The notes beneath the pieces were generated by a model. That model searched no databases. It was not told where the DNA came from and saw only the letters and a program-made list of their open reading frames with translations. DNA of 64,000 nt from Bimastos eiseni (taxonomy: Eukaryota; Annelida; Clitellata; Crassiclitellata; Lumbricidae), in the NCBI GenBank assembly GCA_959347315.1, contig OY365819.1:23268589-23332588 (forward strand). The letters are read 5' to 3'. Position 1 is the first letter of the stretch. Each line of letters opens with the position of its first letter. Positions 22,871-33,000 of this stretch are shown here, piece after piece. The position numbers and the translations under genes are program-made.

Positions 22871-23220
22871 TAAGAACCAGCCGCTGCACCTATTCCAGTT
22901 AATGCACCCGTTGCTAAGCTTGGTAATACGTTTGAGGGCAGGAATTTGCCCGCAGTTGCCAGATATGGTAATATAGCGCCGATAAAGCCACCTTCGGCCT
23001 TGGCATTATGTATCAATTGCGTTTTACTCATTTTTTATAGTCGCGTCCGTTCCACTCTGATAGAGCTAAAACGTGGTTTCCATTTAAATCGTTGTGCCTT
23101 AATCCTATGCTAATGCCGGTTCCCGCTTGTAGAGATCTTTTGATTTTGTCTTTTTGTCCTTCCAAAATATTAACCTTGACATTTGTGTATCGGCTTATTT
23201 TATATATAACTATAAAACTT
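22871..23220 (-). pseudogene. Truncated Polinton virion-type protein (Gly/Ala-rich)
   Basis: An ATG at 23029-23031 opens MSKTQLIHNAKAEGGFIGAI, followed by an alanine/glycine-rich hydrophobic stretch, ending at a stop created by the deletion joint near 22,870. Upstream, in another frame (23,040-23,215), a conserved lead segment (VKVNILEGQKDKIKRSL and NGNHVLALSE) suggests both were one gene, now split by a short deletion or frameshift. Polinton genomes carry this membrane/virion-associated protein near capsid genes; its precise role is not established. Confidence 0.65.
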
Positions 23221-24011
23221 TTAAGCCTCTCTTATATGAAACCGTATTGATAATTCCTCACCTCGTAGATTAATTAGTTGCCCATTTTGATCGGTGAGAA
23301 ACGTTTCCATCGTTGATATCGTGAATAGCGTGATTGGAAGATAAATCAAATTCCTCGGTGTTTCGATAATCTTATAACCGGGCCCTACATTCGGGAAAAG
23401 GAATAAATTATATTATCAGTCTTTCCGTTGCTGTAGGAAGCCCCGATGATATCGCTCGTTACTCTCAGATTATTGACACTCATTATGTCCACTATATTCG
23501 CCGATTCTTGGTATCCTGCTGAATAACGCCGTCTATCGAAACCGAGGAATTTCTCGATAGAGTTCAACGCCCAAAAATCAACCATATAATTCTCCGCTAT
23601 ATTTACAACAGTCTTCAACGTATTGCTGTTTGCTTCTGTCTTAATATTGTATTCTTCGTTAACCATATCATAATGCTCGTTTTCTTTCATGACTCTCTGG
23701 ACGTATTCGTTAATGTCTGTAATTTCATAGCAGCCTTCGAGAATGGTTATAGTAACCCACATATCTCCACCATTCGGCGTATACGAAAAGTTGTTGTTAG
23801 TCTCATCGATGTTTGGGAATGAAAAATATGTTTCCAGATTGACAAGAGCCATCTCGTACTTTTTATCTTTATCGAACTGAATCAACGGATTGAATCGATT
23901 CCTTATTCGCGAACTCTTATCACTCAATATTATGTAAAACAATTACTTTGGCTCTGTGTAACGAGCGATCCTTTCGGTGTAGTATGCAATCTTTTGCAGA
24001 AGCGATTCCAT
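23221..24011 (-). pseudogene. Polinton capsid-associated (penton-like candidate) protein
   Basis: The ATG at 24009-24011 opens MESLLQKIAYYTERIARY and is closed after 22 codons by an in-frame TAA. The frame continues as 23385-23942 with YEMALVNLETYFSFPNIDET and VDFWALNSIEKFLGFD. A one-base slip in a run of T (- strand, about 23,394-23,398) then shifts it, and the original frame resumes to a TAA at 23221-23223 ending EELSIRFHIREA. The size of about 260 codons and its position next to the packaging ATPase suggest a minor capsid protein. That assignment is inference; membership in a conserved Polinton family is more secure. Confidence 0.65.
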
Positions 24012-24032
24012 TTTTATAATATAACAGATTTT

Positions 24033-24807
24033 TTATAATGGAATGTAGAATTCATCGAAACCGCATCTATACTTGCCGTTATTCTTATTACTAGTCTGAT
24101 CTATCACTATATATCCCTGAGGTTGCTCCCAGGCTGTTTCACATAGTTTCTTAAACTCATCCTTAGGCATGTCTGTACTTACGTGATCGTGGTGGATGTG
24201 ATTAATATTTTTCTAGTCTTGAGGAAACAAACAGATAAAATTTGCATTCTCTCTAATCGTCTGTCTCGGTAGTTTGAAATAATTTTAAGCGAGGTAAAAG
24301 CAGTCAACGTTGCTATGTCTCCCTCGAATGTAGTAAGTCTCACATTTATTTTGCTTTCTAACTGTAAATCATCGAAAATCATCAGGTTCTTCTTTTCACG
24401 ATTCAAATTTCTCGGAACTGGCACATCTTCAGACGATTCGAAGAACTTGGAAGATATATCAGATTTTTATCCGAGTGTTTAGCCATTTTCTCAATGACGG
24501 ATGCCGGAGGTACATTTCTCTCGCGATCTTGTCTTGGCATCTGAATAGCCCGATGATGGATTCTTTCGGTATTTTTTTCTTCAAATGCTTGCTTGAGTAT
24601 TTTATACTCTGGTTGAAAGAGAGATCTTCCGAATACTTGCAGATTGTCGTAGTCTAACCATCCAGGTCTTAGAAGTAGGTTTGACAATAGAGTCGTCTTA
24701 CCGCATCCAGACTTTCCTACGATTAACCCTCTAATACGTCTAGATAAAAGAGGATTATTGAATCTCTTAGATAATATGTCGTTCCACGATAAATCTTTGA
24801 CTTCCAT
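24033..24807 (-). pseudogene. Polinton A32-type DNA-packaging ATPase, broken
   Basis: The start at 24807 gives MEVKDLSWNDILSKRF, then a Walker A motif GKSGCGKTT (about 24,700) and a Walker B LMIFDD (about 24,375). The first frame (24403-24807) breaks near 24,420, a second frame carries Walker B, another shift follows near 24,360, and two in-frame stops lie further on. Similarity resumes to the natural end at 24033-24035. The FtsK/HerA-like ATPase would pump DNA into capsids. The end lies 22 bases above the capsid-associated gene start, as in a - strand gene cluster. Confidence 0.85.
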
Positions 24808-24837
24808 TTTAAATATATCTAATTGTATTTAAAAAGG

Positions 24838-25346
24838 ATGTATTGCGTAAAGTGTAAAACTCGTACTGAAACTAAAATTATTCAAATATGTTACAACGAA
24901 GAATGGAAGGTCAATGCTTAGAGGCACATGTGATATATGTGGAAAGACTAAGACACAATTCTTGAAGTCTTCTAAAGGTAGTTGGATCTTTAAATTCGGT
25001 TACCAGGGGTATTAAGCTGCCGTGGGCTTAGTATCCAGGTGAGATGCACTTTCCGGGACATTCATTTACTGGTCCTGGTACTAGACTTGATTTGAGGTTG
25101 AATTCCGATGGAACTCCTACGGATTGGTCGAAGCCCGTCAATAGAGTCGACAACGCTGCATATCATCATGATTTAGCTTACGACCAGCACTCCGATACAG
25201 CTTCTAGGAATGTCACCGACAGAGTGATGATTAATGAATTGAATAATATTCCTAACCCTAGCTTACGAGAGCGAATAGAAAGAAGTCTTGTCAAACCTAT
25301 ATTATCTACCAAAGCTAGTCTCGGGTTAGGTTTTAAAAAAGCCTAA
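24838..25346 (+). pseudogene. Polinton zinc-ribbon plus phospholipase-A2-like gene
   Basis: The ATG at 24838 opens MYCVKCKTRTETK. A second Cys pair (TCDICGKTKT) appears in another frame near 24,925, giving a split zinc ribbon. After further frame loss, an intact 100-codon frame (25044-25346) carries GPGTRLDLRLN, the calcium-loop type motif, and AAYHHDLAYD, the His-Asp active site. This is the PLA2 fold also used by parvovirus VP1. Such domains help virions breach membranes, which supports a viral lifestyle for the parent element. The stop at 25344-25346 is directly followed by integrase sequence in another frame. Confidence 0.75.
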
Positions 25347-26263
25347 GATTACAATGGACTGATGAACTCGCGAATGAGTTACATAAGCCTGTAGTAAGAC
25401 GTTTTAGGAAGAGGAAGGTGAACGTTGGTGGAATAGATGAAATATGGGCTGCTGATTTAGTCGATATGCAAGCTTTTGCTAAAGATAGCGATGGTGTGAA
25501 ATATTTGCTAACTGTAATAGATGTGTTTTCCAAGTACGGTGTGATCGTGCCGTTAAATGATAAAAGTGGAAAATCAACGGCTAGTGGCTTCGTGAAAATA
25601 ATCGAGAGCGGTAGAAGGCCAGGAAAATTTTGGGTTGATAAGGGTATAAAATTTTATAATAAAGACGTTAAGAACTTAGTCGAGTTGTATTCTACGGAGA
25701 ATGAAGAAAAGTCGTGCGTTGTTGAGCGTTGGAACAGAACAATGAGAGAGAAAATGTTTAAGTATTTCACAGCTAATACAATTAGAAGATATATCGATGT
25801 GTTGGATGAAATGGTTAGTAATTACAATGAGACTAGGCATAGTTCTATTAAAATGACACCATCCAAAGCTTGTTTGAAAGGGAATGAATAGGTAGTTTGG
25901 ATGAATTTAAATGGAAGTGAAATTCCAGAACCCATTAAGCCTAAGTTCTCGGTAGGCGATACAGTTAGAATAACGAAGAAGAAAAATATATTTGGAAAAG
26001 GATATATACCTAGATGGACTGAGGAAGTGTTCACAATTGCACAAGTTCAGTATACGGATCCACCAATTTATAAGCCTACTGATTACAATGGTGAGGAAAT
26101 ACAGGGCTCATTTTACGAACAGGAGCTACAGAAGACTACTCAAGAAATATTTAGAATGGAAAAGATAATCAGGAAACGAGGAAACAAGTCGCTGGTGAAA
26201 TGGTTGGGTTATCCTGAGTCATTTAATTCCTGGGTTGATAATGAAGACTTGGTGACGATGTGA
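25347..26263 (+). pseudogene. Polinton retroviral-type integrase with chromodomain
   Basis: Coding similarity begins at about 25,347 without an ATG (TDELANELHKPVVRR), one frame away from the PLA2 gene, so the two may once have been continuous. The DDE core shows AADLVDM, VDKGIKFYN and ENEEKSCVVERWNRTM. A TAG at 25889-25891 interrupts an otherwise continuous frame that goes on through an SH3-like KFSVGDTVRI segment to a chromodomain (FRMEKIIRKRG to WVDNEDLV) and a TGA at 26261-26263. Integrase inserts the element; the chromodomain may guide it to chromatin. It is the best-preserved gene, with one nonsense codon. Confidence 0.88.
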
Positions 26264-26367
26264 TCATCGAAACTGCTGACTCGGTGAAACTATTGGAAAT
26301 TCCCGTGACTTTTGACCCATTGGTTAATGTTTTGACCTAGGGTTTGGATTTGTGCATGAATGACTCA

Positions 26368-26569
26368 TCCTCGACACTATTGGAAATTTCCCGAAGTTTT
26401 TTGGACCTATTAGACTGTATTGGTTGATGTTTAACTTAGGTCATAGGTTTGTGTATGAATTGATTATTTTAACCTAGTTATAGGTTAATAATACGTTTTT
26501 GTAACCTATTAGGTGGGTGAATTGACCAATATTATGGTCAATGAGCCAGATAGCGGGATTCCCTTCTAC
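26368..26569 (-). repeat. Polinton right terminal inverted repeat
   Basis: Inverted match to 19631-19833. Just inside it (about 26,270-26,365) a second, shorter copy of the inner repeat motif occurs (gggaattt/ccaatagttt with a preceding ggtcaaaa), so the right end is partly duplicated in tandem. Confidence 0.9.
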
Positions 26570-26735
26570 CATCTATCCAGCGTCCATTTAAGCAGTCTCT
26601 CTTCATTGACCAAACTTCCATTTAGGCAATCTCCTTTCATCGATCCAGCTTTCATTTAGTATTATTCTTTTCATCAATCTAGTTTCTGCTTACGCCTGAG
26701 CATTATTCTTTTCATCAATTCAGCTTCTAGTCAAG
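26570..26735. repeat. About 31-bp minisatellite, right half (about 5 units)
   Basis: It starts with the right target duplication CATCTA (26570-26575), completing the unit cut by the Polinton, and continues as degenerate ttttcatcaatccagcttcc units. Confidence 0.85.
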
Positions 26736-27483
26736 CAAATAATAAAAACTACTATAACGTTAGCAATCAATGACGGTAGCAATTATAACCGCTAACACGG
26801 GATTCTACCAATTTTAGAAAGCAAAAGATGAAACCAAAAAGTTTTATATAAAACTCTAGAATTTTTTCACAACTAAAAATTTTAGTTTTTGTAATTGAAA
26901 AAAGGTGCCGGTTTCCGCGCGTTCCGTCAGAAAAAAGCACTGTGTATATATGTTTACAGTACGAGTAGGCAACCGGAACTTGGAGTTTGGATGCCAGACG
27001 TTAATCTATAATAAGTTGTAAACATGTAAGTCCATATTATGTTTAACGGTGACATTGTAACTTCAAAACTTGTCATCGGCAATTCAGCACGGCTAAAGCT
27101 GGGTCCACTCGTACCCGACGGTACAGGTGATGTGATGAAGCCCGTACGATCTTGTGACAGTTCTGGGGAGCTCATATACAAAATTGAATAATGGAAACAA
27201 TGTTTGATCTCCGTTTATAATTAATATGTAGTTTTATACAGACAGTCTGTAAGTCCGGAATGTTGAGAGATTGGGAATTGATAGTTTCCAAATATGACCT
27301 CACTCCTAGACAAAATTGAATGCTGGAACAATGTTTGATCTCCGTTTATAATCCATATGTAGTTTTATACGGACAGTAGGAGTACGAGAACAACACTATT
27401 GACACATAGTGCACTACTCCTCCGTGAGCAAATCGTCGAGAGACTTCAGCGAAACGAGGCTGAGCAAATGCACTCACGTAGAC
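26736..27483. other. Intergenic, with a 67-bp direct repeat
   Basis: Two copies of acaaaattgaat to acggacag (27179-27245 and 27310-27376) are separated by 64 bp. A 51-codon + strand frame (27039-27191, DGTGDVMKPVRSCDSSGE) looks protein-like but is unrecognised. Confidence 0.5.
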
Positions 27484-27764
27484 TTAGTCGTTTTTAACAT
27501 AAAAATTTCGTATAAAAATTTTGAAGTCCCGTATAAAGACGGTATTTGTTAACAGCGAGCCCTCTGAGTGACCGCTGTCATGGCGTCTTCTGCATTCAGA
27601 AGTTCCGTCGGCCTCTGTAAACGCGTAGAATCCATGTTCCATTGTGCAGTTGGTTACACAGCTTCTCCTCATGGTGTAATAGCGGCAAGAGATGCAGTCG
27701 TTCTCTCCAGGACCCCAACAACCAAGGTCCGAACATAGTTTAGAACAGGTTAGACCATTCTCCT
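27484..27764 (-). CDS. Orphan second furin-like (Cys-rich) exon of the EGFR-like locus
   Basis: The acceptor tgtttgtag is followed by EENGLTCSKLCSDLGCWGPG, then NDCISCRYYTMRRSCVTNC and ADGTSEC, the start of the second Cys-rich domain of ErbB receptors. The frame is phase 1 at its acceptor. After SEC the sequence departs from the expected Cys pattern (RRRHDSGHSEG) and stays open to a TAA at 27484-27486. No convincing donor is seen. The preceding exon of the gene ends at a stop codon, so this exon has no in-frame partner. It could be a relic, or be joined through an exon I missed. Confidence 0.6.
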
Positions 27765-28419
27765 CTACAAACATTAACTACAGTGTTTCAAAATCATTAA
27801 CTTTGTATGAAAACTTAAAAAGTGAACATTCAATAACCTCACAAAGAATCAAGGCAGTTACACGCACAATGATTTTGTAGATATCTTAGTCAGGACTTTC
27901 CGGGTTGATGAAATCATCGGTCTCCATAATATTTTGTCTGCAAGTTTAATCAGAAGTTTCACAATAGCAGTAGGCCTAAGTGCTTTCTCCAACGCAGTAC
28001 ATTCTCGACAACCATCGAGATCATAACAAAGTTGTAAGTAGGCGATAGGCTTCTATTTGTATTTCGAAGTACTCAAGGACGTCCTGGTTTCTTGACTGAT
28101 GACCGCATAATTACTGGCCTGATTTTCTTTTTAGGCCGTAATAATTCGGCAACTGAAACATTAAGGTCAGAACATTGTCCAGCGAGAACGTTTTGGCGCG
28201 TAAGCATATAACCCAATCAAAATAGTTGAAGTGATCTATTGCAGAATAATGGATTGCATTAGTGACTATTATTGCGCTGAGAGAATCGAGTCCGATGACT
28301 CAGAAACAAATCCTATGTATCCATGTGTTCCAGTAATTGTTTAAGAAAATCCGGTTCATGTGAGTCTGAGGCTGAGTGAGGCCCACTCTGCCAACTGGAA
28401 TTTGGACTCAATTTAGGTC

Positions 28420-28452
28420 TCGCATTTAGGCATGAGCAATGCCTAAATGCGA
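28420..28452. repeat. 14-bp-arm hairpin
   Basis: TCGCATTTAGGCAT, a 5-base loop, then the exact reverse complement. Confidence 0.8.
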
Positions 28453-28780
28453 AACCTCAAAGACAATATACATATATATATATATATGTATACTGAATCA
28501 GAACAGTAAACCCAATCATACATGTAGGTGTCATCATGGGGACAATAGGGATATTTACTGACGTTGTATAAACCATTGGTTAAGCCATGTTGGAGTTCTG
28601 AAACTATGAAACAATCTACCCCTGAAATGCGATAGAGAACAACAAGACAAAGAGCCAAGAATCACTACCAACATGACATGGGGTCAAAAGAATCTCAACT
28701 ATTTAGAAAAGGTTGGGAAGACCTAATTGTGTTTAGTAAGATTATCACTGTGAAGCCGTATACATTGAGCCAGTAGGCCT

Positions 28781-28808
28781 ACATGCGATCGATGCATCGA
28801 TCGCATGT
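28781..28808. repeat. 28-bp perfect palindrome
   Basis: ACATGCGATCGATG is directly followed by its reverse complement, with no spacer. It contains overlapping CGATCG and ATCGAT sites. Confidence 0.9.
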
Positions 28809-28995
28809 ACTTTGTTACTAAATTTTGAGAATGCAGAAAGTATCTTGAAAGTATCCATAACGGACGGGTGGAATTACTTGAATGACAGCCACAAACCGTT
28901 ACAGTTGCTAAGAAGAAGAAATAATTGATAGTTTATAAAGTATCTCTGGTGCATTTTCATTATGTTCTTTTTAACACACATGAAAGGTCTTCTGA

Positions 28996-29053
28996 AACAC
29001 TTCAAAACCTTGACATTTATGCTTAAACAAAAATATCAAGGTTTTGAAGTGTT
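28996..29053. repeat. 18-bp-arm inverted repeat
   Basis: AACACTTCAAAACCTTGA (28996-29013) is matched by its reverse complement at 29036-29053, with a 22-base loop. Pairing continues imperfectly outside (ggtcttctg/ atgaaggcc). Confidence 0.85.
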
Positions 29054-30086
29054 ATGAAGGCCCTTTTAAAGCAGTTGACCTTTAGTTGTGTTGCTAGCTG
29101 ACAACGCATTGCAGCCCAAGGAGAGAAGCTGCAATCAATCTTTCAACATAAGTAATAGTAGTAAACACTAGCCTTGCTGTGTTGTAGAAATGTTGCAGTT
29201 ATGATAAAGGATCCAGACAAAGTCCACAATCTAAACAACCCTTATCTATCTAAAGTGGCCCTAGTTGCTATATTAATCGCATAATATTGTCGGCTATTCT
29301 GAGATCACTGAATGAGCGCAGATGTAGCGTTCGGTTCTTGTCACTACTCGCTCGATTCTCTCGAATAAAGAAGTAACGAAGTGCGTTGAAAATTCACCAA
29401 CACAATCATAAGTGACCGGAATTGACTGAAACCGTATCGTCCCACATATAATATAGACTGACAACCGAAAAACAACCACACTCCTTCAAAGTCACTTGTC
29501 AGTTCGTTTGAAAGTTCGTGAAAATCCTATAATTAGTTAGCGGCAAATAAAAATGATTCGATGGCCTTAAGTTCCACAGCACTGATGATCTTAATCTAAA
29601 GCTCGATTGAATCCACGAACGGTGCTCTGGTCCTTGACTTAATCGATTGACACCCGATGCCTTTATATCGACGTCGTTTCAAGGATGATCGTTTCAATGC
29701 TTCCATTTAACGTCCAATTCTCCTTCCTCGAAACTGATCGAATCCTTTTTCATTGCCGTCGTGCGTCGCCGAATAACGACACTTCACGGTTTGCCAAACC
29801 ATGTCTCCATAATTGCTACTCAACTTACTATTTACTATTATAGCGTCAATCTCCTAGCTAAACGACACTCATCTTGCTTATAATCTTTAAAGCCATAGGC
29901 CCACTATACATAAATTAATAAGCGCAGTCAATAATAACTTTGATAAACATATAAATTCGCCACAATCATATTATCTCACATAACATAATATTAGATGACA
30001 TATCATAGTATAATTATTACATTTACCGCATGTTGTTGAGTTGGCGTTTAGTTTTACAACAACCTTTTGATGCGTATGTTTGCTTG

Positions 30087-33000
30087 TTAATATTTAATCG
30101 TATGAGCGTAACAGAGTTCATCATTCTTATAGATCAGAATTCCGCCTGTCTTTATTTGCTTCAAAGAGTTCAAAGTCAAAGTCCTCAGTGATGTCTTCAC
30201 TATCAACAGTGCAAATGGCCTAAAAGTATAACAAAATAATATCCCAAGGGCGGTGATTATACGGTCAAGATTTACATAAAGTAAATGATTGGAGGCTGTT
30301 GTTCGAAACATGTGTATTCTTATAGTGAACAATTGTGCAGAAATAATAATTATCGTAATTTTGATAGGTAAACCATAATTATTGTGTTGTATTGTTTCTG
30401 GGCGTTTATAAGGCGCCTCTAGAAGTAATGATTATTTAGAGGCGCTCCCACCTCGAGGAAATAGAAAAGTTATCAAGAAACGAACAGAAGTGGGTACACA
30501 CCCTAGACAGAATTTATGGGAAACGTTATTCCACGAAGATTCCACATTTGCAAAGGCACGGCGTTGGACAATGTCCTTGCTCAACATATGCACAATAATA
30601 ATTTGTAGGCCCTATGGCGTGTTAGCTTAGTCATACGGATGCCACACCCATCAGCTTCATTCAGTGTCAATAAGCGCATAGTGCTGGAAGTAAATGAGTG
30701 TAAAAGTATCTATGTGTTTATATGAGAATGAAAATTGATTGCACATCTGTTAGATCAAATTTCAAATTTGGTTGTATGAGGGTAAGCACTTCTGGGACGT
30801 TCGGAAAAAGATCCATCATCCTCGTTTTGGTTTCTTCTTATTCCGTGAGGATGATGAGCATCGGAATCTTCTTTCTTTCTGATGCTTGCAGGATTTGGTT
30901 TCTCCAGTTTGGCAGACGTCTTAGCGACGACTTAAGGCAGAATGTATGATAAGAAGGAACACCGACAGAGTTTCAACGTAAGATATCTTTTTACAATATC
31001 AATTGAAGAAAGAAAGTTTAATCAACAGATGTTCAACTAGAAGTGAAATTATGACCGTCACTAGACGATCAACAAGAGCAACGATTGAACTAAATTGAGA
31101 CTCAGTTCTTCATTGCAACGGAGGAGATGATGATCTGCTCAGCCAATCGACTGACCGCTGCTCTTTTATTGACTGTTTTGTACAGCTTTTATTATTATTA
31201 TTATAGTTATCATTATTATTGTTATTATTATTATTGTATATGTTTCACATTAGGCTGTTATCGCCCATGATGAGCTAAGTGAGTGTTGGCAATGTCCCGA
31301 AGAGGCAGGCTGCGTTCCCATGCTGAAGAACAACCGAGATACGTTGGAACAGAAATGACGTCTCCATTGGATCGTGGGTTGCAGCACTCGTTCGACTACC
31401 CAACTCTGAGATAAACTGCAGTCCTTCACTGCTCCAAGCGCCGCCGGATTCCAAGGAGAGGGCTACGAAGTCGTGGGTGTTGGTTATGGTGGAATACTTG
31501 GCCCTCTTCGTCTTAGCTGCGCGTTCGGCTGCTTCGCCAGCTCTGATAGATGTGTTGACAAGATGTGACTTGGCGTAGGTGTCGGGCACTGTCACATCCC
31601 ATGCCAGACATCGACCACGTGTCCAAGGAATGAGCGTGACGCCGTCCGGTCGCTTTCCATCTTCTCTTACCAAGCCGAGAGGTTCCTTTTGCGCTGGAAT
31701 CTTCGCCCTGCCAAGAGCTCTCCAGATGACATCGTTCAACATGCTATGTCGTTGATGTTTTCCGCTGCCTCTTCTACAAATTAGTCCATGGAGCCCTTTT
31801 GCGTCGACGCTCTCTTGAAATTGGTGACACAAATGTGTCTCGCAGAGCGTCGTTCCTAGCCTCAACCCGGCTGCCAGTCGCTGCTCCTGTTGGTGGTTCT
31901 GCATCTGTCAGGGTCTTCCAAGCGTTGAGTGCTGAACTCGCAAGTTCATGTGGTTCCTCAGCAGACTCTGTTGGTAGGATGCATGCCTGGAGTTCGCTTG
32001 TACTAGCAGCAGAAGCCAGAAAGGCAGAAAGTGCCAGCGTAGATGCACAACGAACTCCCAGACCACTATCTCTCACCGGCAAAGAAGCCTGGAGCCAGCG
32101 GTCATTGTCAAGGTCCACATTTAAAATGGTTGACAGTCCTTCTCTCAGCAGTTGATCAAACCGAGCCAAGCCCGGGCAATCAGCGCAGACGGCTGTGTGC
32201 AGACTGTACAAGAGCTTCGGTACACTTAGACTGTTTCTCAGCAGAACCAGAGCGTCATGTGTGTAAAGCAAGGACAATCTTCCGATTGCCCTCTCGAGGT
32301 CATTAGCCTTTGAATTAACGACCATGTTCACAGCTGGACCTGAAATCAGAGGTGCACCCAACAAGGTCATATCCTCGAGGGCTATGCTCGTGAACTCTTG
32401 GAACGCAGGGTCATTGTTCGGCATATGGGTGTTGTGACACGCGATTTCGCATTTGCTGCGGTTCAATAGCAATACCAGATTCTTTGATTCCTGCTCGATT
32501 AATTGAACGTTGTCGGCCACTGTTTCCTTGTTACCTCCCAATGTCAGGTCATCCAGATATCCGATACGCCGCAGATCCGAACGAAGCTTCATCAGAATCG
32601 GTTGCAGCACAAGACAGAATTCCAGAGGTCCCAAAGGATCGCCTTGCTGCGTTCCTTCTTCGGATCGAATTGTGTTTGAACCATAGCGCAACAGTGGACG
32701 GTTTGAATAGGCAGCGTGAGCAAAGTGGTAGAGCTCTGGGATCTCTCTAGCAACTGCCTCTAGAAGACAATCTCTGCGCAGAGTGTTAAAGGCATTGGCG
32801 AAGTCGAGCTTCACTAGGACGCTGTCCTCAGGCATTGTGGTTATCCAGCGACGTGTCGCATGGACAGCTGCCTCAGCGCCTCCTGGAATGCCTACCCCAA
32901 GCTGAATGGGGGCGAGCAATTGAGACAGCCTTGTTACCGCATGCGAATTAGCGCACTCTGCCGCCAGACGACGCCATGTGTAGCCCACGGCGATCGGTCT

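Larger units (their letters stand above)
19631..26569. mobile_element. Polinton/Maverick, degenerate and internally deleted (6.9 kb)
   Basis: Terminal inverted repeats of about 200 bp, a 6-bp target duplication and six Polinton-type genes identify this large virus-like DNA transposon. Autonomous Polintons are usually about 14-20 kb. This copy retains protein-primed DNA polymerase (broken), a truncated virion-type protein, a capsid-associated candidate, a packaging ATPase, a zinc-ribbon/PLA2-like gene and an integrase. No major capsid protein or adenovirus-type protease remains. A deletion joins the + strand polymerase to a - strand gene near 22,870. Every gene carries stops or frameshifts, so the copy is inactive. 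Confidence 0.95.
27765..30086. other. Intron-like stretch with three hairpins
   Basis: Hairpins or palindromes lie at 28420-28452, 28781-28808 and 28996-29053. The - strand frame at 28443-28658 (LQHGLTNGLYNVSKYPYCPH) follows a good acceptor-like cgcatttcag but is unrecognised. Confidence 0.45.

Noticed and set aside
13398..27483. EGFR kinase exons downstream of the furin-like exon
   Set aside because: I looked on the - strand for HRDLAARN, DFG and a transmembrane helix in EGFR style and found none; the region is mobile DNA. Short exons could still be missed.
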